In this document: piece after piece, positions 54,152 through 62,700 of the stretch
How positions within the stretch are numbered: position 1 is the first letter of the stretch
How the letters are laid out: each line of letters begins with the position of its first letter
Source: Lachnospiraceae bacterium
GTDB lineage: Bacteria; Bacillota; Clostridia; Lachnospirales; Lachnospiraceae
Assembly (NCBI GenBank): GCA_017550165.1
Contig: JAFZQH010000021.1
Span: forward strand, 1-64,000
Direction of reading: 5' to 3'
DNA: 64,000 bases
Position numbers and translations under genes: made by a program
Notes under the pieces: model-generated
What the model was told of the DNA's origin: nothing
Seen by the model: only the letters and a program-made list of their open reading frames with translations
The model's database searches: none

Positions 54152-54979
54152 ATGAACAAAAACGATATAATAAAAAGGTCAGTAAATGCCTTTGCCCCGG
54201 TCATCATTTTCCTGGTCATCAGGGAGGCGGCAAAGCTTATAGCCCACAACGCCGTAATGGCCGCGTCGGCGAACAAGTCCGTGATCTTCGGCTTTGATTT
54301 CGGGACGCTGGTGAGCTTTGAGGATGTTACTGCCTTTTTACAGAGCAATTCTATATATGTGACGGCATTTTGCAATGTGGTCTGCATTATCATCTTTCTC
54401 ATAATGTTCAGGAAGGATACGGCCGGGGAGAAAGAGACATCCGCCAAGCCGCTTGAGGCCGTACTATCATTGGCAGCATCATTGTGCATCGCCATAGCCG
54501 TTTCGAACATCATACATTTCACACAGCTGGACGGGGTCTCCTCCGGCTACCGGTCATTTCAGGAAAACTATAATTCGAAGGATATTCTGATCCTTATAAT
54601 AGCCATGGGCATCATTGCCCCTGTGGCGGAGGAGCTGTGTTTTCGGGGACTTATGTACAGACGGTTGAACCTCATAGCGGGGAGGGCGCCGGCTATGACG
54701 GCCTCGGCTCTGTGTTTCGGGCTGATCCACGGCAATGTCCCGCAGTTTGCCTATGCCGCAGTGCTGGGCCTGTTCCTGGCCTACTTTTATGAGCTGTCCG
54801 GCAATATCCCGGTGCCCGTGATCTGCCATATAGGCATCAATATGCTGGCGGCCTTCATGAGCGCCTACGGAGTCCTGGGGTGGATGTATACCAATAACAT
54901 GGTCCTTGCAGGCTCTACACTTGTGTATGCCTCCATAGCCATGATGCTCATAAAAACCATGAAAAAAACCAAAGGGTGA
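54152..54979 (+). CDS. CPBP family intramembrane glutamic protease
   Basis: A 275-residue membrane protein with about seven helices. The CPBP motifs are visible as PVAEELCFRGLMYRRL (EE and R), ALCFGLIHGN and HIGINML. The family includes prenyl-processing proteases and bacteriocin self-immunity proteins. The start is ATG 54152, 5 bases after the dehydrogenase stop; a longer upstream frame overlaps that gene. It occupies the place where nspC is often found, and is likely co-transcribed with the dehydrogenase. It is not an obvious polyamine gene. Confidence 0.85.
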   Translation: MNKNDIIKRSVNAFAPVIIFLVIREAAKLIAHNAVMAASANKSVIFGFDFGTLVSFEDVTAFLQSNSIYVTAFCNVVCIIIFLIMFRKDTAGEKETSAKPLEAVLSLAASLCIAIAVSNIIHFTQLDGVSSGYRSFQENYNSKDILILIIAMGIIAPVAEELCFRGLMYRRLNLIAGRAPAMTASALCFGLIHGNVPQFAYAAVLGLFLAYFYELSGNIPVPVICHIGINMLAAFMSAYGVLGWMYTNNMVLAGSTLVYASIAMMLIKTMKKTKG

Positions 54980-55012
54980 GTAGAAAGGGACTGAAGGAGA
55001 CAGGGGAAAATA

Positions 55013-55807
55013 ATGAACAGGAAAGCGTGTTTTTTCGATATAGACGGTACCATTTATAATTTTGAGGTCCATGTGCAGGATTCCACCAGAAAAGCCATTG
55101 AGGACCTGCGGGCTAACGGCCATCTGGCTTTTGTATCCACGGGACGGAGCAGGGCATATATAAGCCCCGAGATCCTTGATATCGGTTTTGACGGTGTGTT
55201 GGCGGCATGCGGGACCTACATATACTATGCCGGAGAGGAACTCTTTAACCGGGTCATTCCCGTGGAGATAGTGGACCGGTCCATAGAGGTATTCAAAAAA
55301 TACGGGGCCTATCCCGTGCTGGAGGGGAAAGAGTGGCTTTATTTCGACAAGATCATCTACCCCAAGGGAAAGAGCAAGGGCAACCTCTTCGACGAGATCT
55401 TCAAGGACGTGGTGGTGCCCGTTACCGGAAATGAGGGGAAATACGATGTTAACAAGATCACGGTGTTCTGCAAGACCCAGGAGGCTGTAGACGGCCTGAA
55501 AAGCGAACTTTCAGACGCCTTTGATTTCATACAGCATGAGATGGTGTATATGGAACTGGTGCCTAAGGGATTCAGCAAAGGCACCGGTATCGTTGAAATC
55601 TGCAGGAGGCTGGGGATAGCAAAAGAGGACACATTTGCCTTCGGGGACAGTTCAAATGACCTGGAGATGTTTGAAGCGGTAGGAACAGCCGTATGCATGG
55701 GCAACGGATCTGACGATGCCAAGGAGGCGGCGGACTACGTCACCGGTCACATGGAAGAAGAGGGATTGCCGGATGCCTTGCGGCATTTCGGACTTATCCC
55801 CTGTTGA
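55013..55807 (+). CDS. Cof-type HAD superfamily phosphatase
   Basis: A 264-residue HAD hydrolase with Cof-like cap. DIDGTIYNFEVHVQDSTRKA carries the nucleophile Asp, STGRSRAYI is motif II, KGFSKGTGI carries the motif III Lys, and FGDSSNDLEMFE the final acidic residues. Members dephosphorylate sugar or cofactor phosphates; the substrate is not predicted. ATG 55013 is preceded by AAGGAG. The stop codon region overlaps the promoter of the next gene. Confidence 0.88.
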   Translation: MNRKACFFDIDGTIYNFEVHVQDSTRKAIEDLRANGHLAFVSTGRSRAYISPEILDIGFDGVLAACGTYIYYAGEELFNRVIPVEIVDRSIEVFKKYGAYPVLEGKEWLYFDKIIYPKGKSKGNLFDEIFKDVVVPVTGNEGKYDVNKITVFCKTQEAVDGLKSELSDAFDFIQHEMVYMELVPKGFSKGTGIVEICRRLGIAKEDTFAFGDSSNDLEMFEAVGTAVCMGNGSDDAKEAADYVTGHMEEEGLPDALRHFGLIPC

Positions 55808-55832
55808 CGGTAAAACACCATTATGATACACT
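55804..55832 (+). promoter_or_regulatory. Promoter of the LRR_5 surface-protein gene
   Basis: TTGACG (55804-55809), 17-base spacer, TACACT (55827-55832). It overlaps the HAD stop codon. The leader to ATG 55953 is about 115 bases and contains GTTACC/GGTAAC (55846-55870) and GAGCCT/AGGCTC (55884-55900) hairpins. Confidence 0.65.
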
Positions 55833-55952
55833 TTATATAGTGATAGTTACCATATCGTTAAAAGGGTAACAATATACAACAACGAGCCTGCGGAAGGCTC
55901 TGTTTGGTTTATCATGGGAGTATTGAAGCATTTTCTTGCAAGGGGGTTGTTT

Positions 55953-58900
55953 ATGAGATCAGGCAGCATAATGAAGAAGACCGTGGCTATGGTAATGGCA
56001 CTGGTGCTTAGCTTTAGCGGAGGATTGGTGTTACAGGAGGGGACCGTATGGGCAGACCCTGCTACAAGCGGTTATTGCGGTGATCCTACCGTAAATGAAG
56101 GAAAGGATGTGCAGTGGTCCTATAACGGCGATACCAAGACCCTTACCATAAGCGGTAGTGGGGATATGGCGGATTACGGAGATTATAATGATGAGGACTA
56201 TTCGCCATGGAGGAAGGCGAACCTTGAAGTCAACACGGTTATCATAGAATCCGGTGTGACGAGCATAGGCGATCATGCTTTTAATAATTGTGATTCAATA
56301 ACAGATATAAATATTCCGTCCGGTGTTAAAAGAATAGGGGATAGTGCGTTCTATAATTGCCGGAAGATTAAGGAAGTTATAATTCCTTATGGGTGTACAT
56401 ATATCGGTCGGAAAGCCCTTTATTCGTGTGATGCACTGAAAGAGATCACTATTCCCGGAAGTGTCAGATATACAGGAATAGATGCGTTCAATTATTGCTG
56501 GGGTCTTGAAAGAGTTACTGTTGAAGAGGGCGTAACAAGGATAGGCGTGGGAGAGTTTGAAGACTGCCCTAAGCTTACGACGGTTTCTCTCCCCAAGGGA
56601 TTAACAGCTATAGAAGACAATGCATTTAATGAATGTGTCAGTCTTAAAACTATAGATATTCCGGCTACAGTGACCCTTATAGGGAATAATGCGTTTTGCA
56701 ATTGCGATGAGCTTACGGAGATTACCCTTCCGTCAGGGATAAAGACTATTGAGGATGGTGTGTTCAAGGATTGTGACGGACTTAAAGCAATAGTTATCCC
56801 GGATACTGTTACAAAGATTGGTATTGAAGCGTTTTCCGGTTGTGATTATCTTAAAGATCTTACTTTGGGCAACGGCCTTATGAGCATTGGGGATTCTGCT
56901 TTTTCTGAATGCGGATCGATTAATAAAATTAAAATCCCCGGTAACGTAAAGAAAATCGGCAACAGTGCGTTTTATGGCTGTGATGGCCTTGATAGTGTTA
57001 CTATCGGCAACGGAGTGGAAGAAATTGGAGAAGAAGCATTTTCTGATTGCGATGGGCTTACTGCCGTAAACATCCCGGGCAGTATCAAACAAATCGGAGT
57101 CCGGGCTTTCAAACAATGCATCGAACTTGCAGCCCTTACCCTTGAAAACGGTGTAACGGATGTAGCTGAGGGTGTATTTGAGTATTGCTCCAAGCTGGAA
57201 AACATCACATTCCCTGATACGCTTACCGCTGTAGGAAAAAGTGCATTTCTCGGTACAGCATGGCTTGGGATCGAAAAGGCGAAGACCGAGACAAATAAGG
57301 GATTTATCTATGCAGGGCCGGTTCTTTACGAGTATTGCGGTGAAATTCCTGAAGATGGTTCAATTACGGTAAAGGACGGGACTCTGGGAATTGCCGGTGA
57401 GTCATTTTACTATAATGAGAGTATAAAGCAAGTATCCCTTCCGGATTCTTTAAAATGTATAGGAAAAGAAGCTTTTTATCATTGCACTTCTCTTGAGGAG
57501 ATAACCGTTCGTAAGGGTAATGACAAAAACGATAAAAATGTATTGCACGACGGGCTGGAAGTGATAGATGATAATGCATTTTATAACTGTTTCAGTCTGC
57601 CTGAGATAACTATTCCCTCTACCGTTACCTGCATAGGTGAAGATGCATTTTCCTCCTGTGGCGGTCTGAAGACTGTCACCATATCCGAAGGAGTGGAGAT
57701 CATAGGAGATGGTGCCTTTAATAACTGTAATAATACAGATTTTACAAAGGTGACCATTCCGGCTACAGTGACAAGGATAGGCACTTCTGCATTTGATTCT
57801 TGCGGTTTTCTGGAAGATATAGATGTCCCCGGGACCCTTGCCAGCATAGGACAGTATGCGTTTAACAATACTGCTTGGGAAAATAGTCAAATCAATGACG
57901 CTGAGAACAATTCGATTTACGGGCCGGTCTATATAGGAAATGTATTATACGAGGTGTATGGGGATGCTTCGGATGTTGGAGAATTAAATATCAGAAACGA
58001 TATTATAGGCATTGCCGACTATACATTTGAGGACAAGGATTTTGATTGTTCCCTTGTCCTTCCGGAGACTGTTAGGCATATAGGGGAAGGTGCTTTCAAG
58101 AATTGTAAACTGACGGGGATTGTTATTCCGGATGGCGTGACAACTATCCCTGTAAGTGCGTTTGACAACTGTATAGAATTGAAAACAGCTAGTATTCCCG
58201 AGAGTGTAACTTATATCGGAGAGCATGCATTTTATTATTGCAGAGCATTGGAGGATATCCTTATTCCTGCCGGTGTAACAGCGATAGGAGATGAAGCATT
58301 TTACGATTGTGATGGTTTAAAGAAAATGTATGTGATGCCTGTTAAGCCTCCTGTCCTGGAAGGAGAACTAAAACAGTTTGATTCAATGGGTGCGGAAGGC
58401 TTCAGATTATATCTTCGGGGAGAGGATTATCGCACTGCCCGTGGATGGAGGGATGAATACTATTACTATGATGAAAAGATAGGTATTGAGCTGTTTGAAG
58501 CAGCCGCCGATAACGGGATTACCATAACCGGAGAGCCTGCCTTCACATATGCTGATGTTCCTTATTATACAGAGAAGACGGCTTTAACCCTTGCTTTTGG
58601 TAACTCTCCGGCAGGCTATACTGTTGAATATACGTACACGGATGATAAAGGCAAGGATGTGCCTTTTAAGGGGAATTCTTTTTCCATGCCCGACCGTGAT
58701 GTCAGCTTCAAAAGGAAACTGACACCGATAAACTACAAGATCACATATAACCTGGGCGGTGGGGCCATGCCTGCAGGTGTGACCAATCCGGCATCCTACA
58801 ACGTGGAGAGCAGGGGTATTACTCTGGCGGCTCCCGTATACGAGGGATATGATTTCGGCGGATGGTTTGCCGACGCCGGATTTAGCGTTCCGGTCAAGGG

Positions 58901-59615
58901 AGTGGCTATTCCCAAGGGTTCTATCGGAGACCGGGTATTCTACGCAAAATGGACAAAGAAGGCGGATCCGGCACCGGATCCTTCTAATGAAGATAAGCCT
59001 GATGATGGTAAACCGGCAGCTCGCGTAACCAAGGCGCCGACTGCCATAAAGAGCCTTAAATATACCGGCAAGTCACAGAAACTGGTAAAAAAAGGAACCG
59101 CCAAAAACGGGACCATGTATTATGCCCTAACGGCCAAGGGATCAGGTGCTCCTGATGACAGTAAATATAAGAAAAATATCCCCACCGTCAAGAATGCGGG
59201 ATCCTATACTGTATGGTATAAGGCAAAGGGGGATAAGAAACACAGTGATTCAGCCGCAAAGAGTGTAAATGTAACTGTCAGCAAGATCGCCAACACATTG
59301 AGCATTGGGGCGAAGACGGCAACAGTCAAGTATAACACCCTCAAGAATAATGATGTGAAGCTGACTGCATCCAAAGTTATCTCCTTTAAGAAAAAGGGAC
59401 AGGGAACTTTGTCATACACCCTCTCTTCGGCGAAGCTCAAAAAGAAGAGTGTTACAACACTTTTCCTGGTAAATGATAAGACCGGAGAGGTTACCGTTCC
59501 AATGGGCCTGAAAAAAGGAGATTATAAGCTGACCGTCAAGGTGAAGGCTGCCGGTAACACTAACTACAAGGCATCAGCAAAAAAGAGCGTTACATACACT
59601 GTGAAGGTTAAATAA
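55953..59615 (+). CDS. LRR_5 (BspA-like) surface protein with InlB-type B repeat
   Basis: A 1220-residue secreted protein. A signal peptide (VAMVMALVLSFSGGLVL) leads into a short N-terminal domain and then about 25 LRR_5 repeats of 23 residues, with the pattern IGDSAFYNC...IP..V..IG..AF, interrupted twice by longer loops. After the repeats, about residues 925-1005 form a Listeria-Bacteroides-type repeat (YNLGGGAMPAG, VYEGYDFGGWFADAGF, FYAKWTKK). The C-terminal basic module (about 1110-1220) resembles that of the two BspA-like proteins at 45781 and 50609. No LPxTG motif is present. ATG 55953 has AGGGGG upstream. Likely cell-surface adhesin or host/glycan-interacting protein; the ligand is unknown. 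Confidence 0.88.
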   Translation: MRSGSIMKKTVAMVMALVLSFSGGLVLQEGTVWADPATSGYCGDPTVNEGKDVQWSYNGDTKTLTISGSGDMADYGDYNDEDYSPWRKANLEVNTVIIESGVTSIGDHAFNNCDSITDINIPSGVKRIGDSAFYNCRKIKEVIIPYGCTYIGRKALYSCDALKEITIPGSVRYTGIDAFNYCWGLERVTVEEGVTRIGVGEFEDCPKLTTVSLPKGLTAIEDNAFNECVSLKTIDIPATVTLIGNNAFCNCDELTEITLPSGIKTIEDGVFKDCDGLKAIVIPDTVTKIGIEAFSGCDYLKDLTLGNGLMSIGDSAFSECGSINKIKIPGNVKKIGNSAFYGCDGLDSVTIGNGVEEIGEEAFSDCDGLTAVNIPGSIKQIGVRAFKQCIELAALTLENGVTDVAEGVFEYCSKLENITFPDTLTAVGKSAFLGTAWLGIEKAKTETNKGFIYAGPVLYEYCGEIPEDGSITVKDGTLGIAGESFYYNESIKQVSLPDSLKCIGKEAFYHCTSLEEITVRKGNDKNDKNVLHDGLEVIDDNAFYNCFSLPEITIPSTVTCIGEDAFSSCGGLKTVTISEGVEIIGDGAFNNCNNTDFTKVTIPATVTRIGTSAFDSCGFLEDIDVPGTLASIGQYAFNNTAWENSQINDAENNSIYGPVYIGNVLYEVYGDASDVGELNIRNDIIGIADYTFEDKDFDCSLVLPETVRHIGEGAFKNCKLTGIVIPDGVTTIPVSAFDNCIELKTASIPESVTYIGEHAFYYCRALEDILIPAGVTAIGDEAFYDCDGLKKMYVMPVKPPVLEGELKQFDSMGAEGFRLYLRGEDYRTARGWRDEYYYYDEKIGIELFEAAADNGITITGEPAFTYADVPYYTEKTALTLAFGNSPAGYTVEYTYTDDKGKDVPFKGNSFSMPDRDVSFKRKLTPINYKITYNLGGGAMPAGVTNPASYNVESRGITLAAPVYEGYDFGGWFADAGFSVPVKGVAIPKGSIGDRVFYAKWTKKADPAPDPSNEDKPDDGKPAARVTKAPTAIKSLKYTGKSQKLVKKGTAKNGTMYYALTAKGSGAPDDSKYKKNIPTVKNAGSYTVWYKAKGDKKHSDSAAKSVNVTVSKIANTLSIGAKTATVKYNTLKNNDVKLTASKVISFKKKGQGTLSYTLSSAKLKKKSVTTLFLVNDKTGEVTVPMGLKKGDYKLTVKVKAAGNTNYKASAKKSVTYTVKVK

Positions 59616-59669
59616 AACCCGCCAAAGCCAAAACAGTGGCGGAATGATCAGCACCTTGTTAAACTTGCA

Positions 59670-59725
59670 CAAAAACCCTCCGGTTTTTTTGGCAAAAAAC
59701 TACTTGCTAAATAGGAGGGTTTTTT
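59670..59725 (+). terminator. Terminator-like hairpin before groES
   Basis: AAAAACCCTCC (ending 59681) pairs with GGAGGGTTTTTT (59714-59725). The loop is about 32 bases and contains the -35 box of the groES promoter (59704-59709). Confidence 0.55.
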
Positions 59726-59732
59726 ATATTAT
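59704..59732 (+). promoter_or_regulatory. groESL promoter
   Basis: TTGCTA (59704-59709), 17-base spacer, TATTAT (59727-59732). The -35 lies in the loop of the upstream terminator and the CIRCE element follows the -10. Confidence 0.6.
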
Positions 59733-59744
59733 ATTCTCTGTGAG

Positions 59745-59769
59745 TAGCACTCGGCATGAGTGAGTGCTA
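59745..59769. promoter_or_regulatory. CIRCE operator (HrcA binding site)
   Basis: TAGCACTC, nine bases (GGCATGAGT), GAGTGCTA, followed by A. This is the CIRCE inverted repeat with at most one mismatch to TTAGCACTC-N9-GAGTGCTAA. It lies downstream of the -10, in the leader, where HrcA represses groESL until heat stress. Confidence 0.92.
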
Positions 59770-59829
59770 ATAGGACTTATAAAATGACCCGTGGAGGATT
59801 GTAGAGAGCGGGATTAAGGAGGAATCACG

Positions 59830-60120
59830 ATGAAGTTAGTACCTTTAGGAGACAGAGTAGTTATTAAGCAGCTTGTTGCTGAGAAGACCACCAAGTCCGG
59901 TATCGTTCTGCCGGATAATGCACAGGAGAAGCCCCAGGAGGCTGAGGTTGTTGCAGTGGGCCCCGGCGGAGTTGTTAACGGTAAAGAAGTTAAGATGCAG
60001 GTTAAGGCCGGTGATAAGGTTATATATTCAAAGTATGCCGGAACAGAGTTCAAGATGGACGGCGAGGAATATATCATAGTAAAGCAGGATGATATCCTTG
60101 CGATCGTAAAAAACAAGTAA
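59830..60120 (+). CDS. groES: Co-chaperonin GroES
   Basis: A 96-residue GroES. MKLVPLGDRVVIKQ, the mobile loop EKTTKSGIVLPDNA and VKAGDKVIYSKYAG are conserved. It caps GroEL. The CIRCE element controls it; the ribosome site is AAGGAGGAA. Confidence 0.97.
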   Translation: MKLVPLGDRVVIKQLVAEKTTKSGIVLPDNAQEKPQEAEVVAVGPGGVVNGKEVKMQVKAGDKVIYSKYAGTEFKMDGEEYIIVKQDDILAIVKNK

Positions 60121-60194
60121 AAAAGCATTCCGCCGTATGATGACGCACGAAGGGTGTTTTTTTGAGAAGGCGGATCTTTAAAATAGTTTTGTAA

Positions 60195-61841
<1,647 letters not shown>

Positions 61842-61869
61842 TAATGTAATGCTACATCATTAATTCGAC

Positions 61870-61897
61870 TTGACAAATTATGACAATATGATACAAT
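61870..61897 (+). promoter_or_regulatory. Promoter of the candidate antitoxin RNA
   Basis: TTGACA (61870-61875), 16-base spacer, TACAAT (61892-61897). No open reading frame follows; the terminator at 61941-61972 would give an RNA of about 70 bases starting near 61904. Confidence 0.72.
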
Positions 61898-61903
61898 GCT
61901 ATT

Positions 61904-61975
61904 GAAAAAAGATATGATTAATGCTCCATAGGATGCAGCGAAAAACCCGAGGGGTTGCGACCTCGGGTTTTTCTT
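61904..61975 (+). ncRNA. Candidate antitoxin small RNA (par/fst RNA II-like)
   Basis: A short promoter-to-terminator unit of about 70 bases without an ORF. It contains AAAAAAGATATGAT (61905-61918) and CTCCAT (61924-61929). Both are repeated at 62082-62095 and 62099-62104, where they are antisense to codons 1-7 of the small peptide gene on the other strand. The RNA could thus pair in two blocks (14 and 6 bp) with the peptide mRNA start region, and also at the shared terminator. Size, convergent layout, shared terminator and direct repeats match RNA II of the plasmid pAD1 par locus. The RNA itself is predicted, not observed. Confidence 0.6.
61941..61972. terminator. Bidirectional terminator shared by antitoxin RNA and toxin gene
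   Basis: A 12-bp perfect stem AAAAACCCGAGG / CCTCGGGTTTTT with loop GGTTGCGA. The plus strand continues TTTTTCTTTGCC and further T; the minus strand ends in five T. It can stop both the plus-strand RNA and the minus-strand mRNA, so the two transcripts overlap at their 3' ends. Confidence 0.85.
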
Positions 61976-61996
61976 TGCCTTTTTTTGCGAGGAGGC

Positions 61997-62104
61997 TTAA
62001 TCCTCAGGCTCATTGCCGGAGTAATCTTCATCGAACCAGTTACTGATACTGTTTGCGACAACACCAGCCATGATGGAGACTAAAAAAGATATGATATACT
62101 CCAT
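61997..62104 (-). CDS. Small hydrophobic peptide, Fst/Ldr-like type I toxin candidate (35 residues)
   Basis: A 35-codon gene. The N-terminus MEYIISFLVSIMAGVVANSI is a single membrane helix; SNWF follows, then an acidic tail DEDYSGNEPED. The general form (short hydrophobic helix, aromatic plus Asp turn, charged tail) recalls Fst, which is 33 residues, although the central Pro of many Fst/Ldr members is missing. The ribosome site AAAGGAGG (62112-62119) is 7 bases before ATG 62104. The stop TAA is at 61999-61997, 25 bases before the bidirectional terminator. No clear promoter is seen on the minus strand upstream; the AT-rich stretch around 62150-62220 is a candidate. Type I toxins of this kind insert in the membrane and impair growth when not silenced by antisense RNA. 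The toxin role is inferred from size, hydropathy and layout. Confidence 0.62.
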   Translation of the reverse strand: MEYIISFLVSIMAGVVANSISNWFDEDYSGNEPED

Positions 62105-62231
62105 GATCTGCCCTCCTTTCCGTGCCCGTGTCGGAGGCGGCAACAGCAACCGGAGATAAGAATTATTGACCGACCAATTGTTCCCTTAGATGTTGGAGTA
62201 AAATATTAATAGGCAAAAAGGTAGTAAATGA

Positions 62232-62413
62232 TGACTAAAAACGAAAAAACGATGGATTTAGTCACCGAAATGGAGGTCAGATAACAACCGAGAAGATATA
62301 TATGGTGACTAAAAGGGATCAAACGATGGATTTAGTCACCGAATCGGAGGTCAGACGACTACCATAGCATCATATTTGATGACTAAAAGCGCAAAAAACG
62401 ATGGATTTAGTCA
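62232..62413. repeat. Three hairpin repeats with exact 74-base period
   Basis: Copies at 62232-62264, 62306-62338 and 62380-62413. Each has arms TGACTAAA and TTTAGTCA around a loop ending AAACGATGGA. The 41-base intervals after copies 1 and 2 share CCGAA and GGAGGTCAGA, so the true repeat unit is 74 bases present about 2.5 times. Loop conservation (AAACGATGGA) exceeds what is needed for a plain hairpin. No gene is involved. Confidence 0.85.
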
Positions 62414-62629
62414 CCATTATGGTAAAAAATGATCAAAAGATAAGAAATGAGTAATATTCAATCTTTTCGACAGACTAAGGATTAGTGGCGGCAGGGATGC
62501 CGGTTGGAATCAGAGGCTTTCGGGAGCGAAGCGGACGAAAGGCCTCCATTTTAGTAGAGAAGCAAAAAATATTTGAATTACGGAAAAAGTGCCAACGTTT
62601 ACTTGACTGATACCCTTTAGATTCTGTGT

Positions 62630-62658
62630 TTGAAAATACTCAATAGGAGTGTTACACT
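62630..62658 (+). promoter_or_regulatory. Promoter of the surface-protein gene
   Basis: TTGAAA (62630-62635), 17-base spacer, TACACT (62653-62658), 42 bases before ATG 62701. Confidence 0.55.
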
Positions 62659-62700
62659 GAATGAAGGTATTTAACATGCAATAATACAGGAGAAGCATAA

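Larger units (their letters stand above)
62105..62700. other. Gene-poor region between the peptide gene and the surface protein
   Basis: About 600 bases without a supported gene. It holds the leader of the peptide gene (62105-62230), the 74-bp tandem repeats (62232-62415), a hairpin with arms GAGGCTTTCG (62513-62522) and CGAAAGGCCTC (62536-62546), and the promoter of the surface-protein gene (62630-62658). I see nothing clear in 62416-62510 or 62547-62629. Confidence 0.6.

Noticed and set aside
62232-62413. CRISPR-like array (about 34-base repeats with 41-base spacers)
   Set aside because: The intervals between copies share sequence (CCGAA, GGAGGTCAGA) and only three units exist; there are no cas genes. 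It is a 74-base tandem repeat with a hairpin, not a CRISPR.
62510-62698. 62-residue open frame on the minus strand upstream of the surface-protein gene
   Set aside because: It lies over the promoter and leader of the next gene, has no good ribosome site and no recognisable content.
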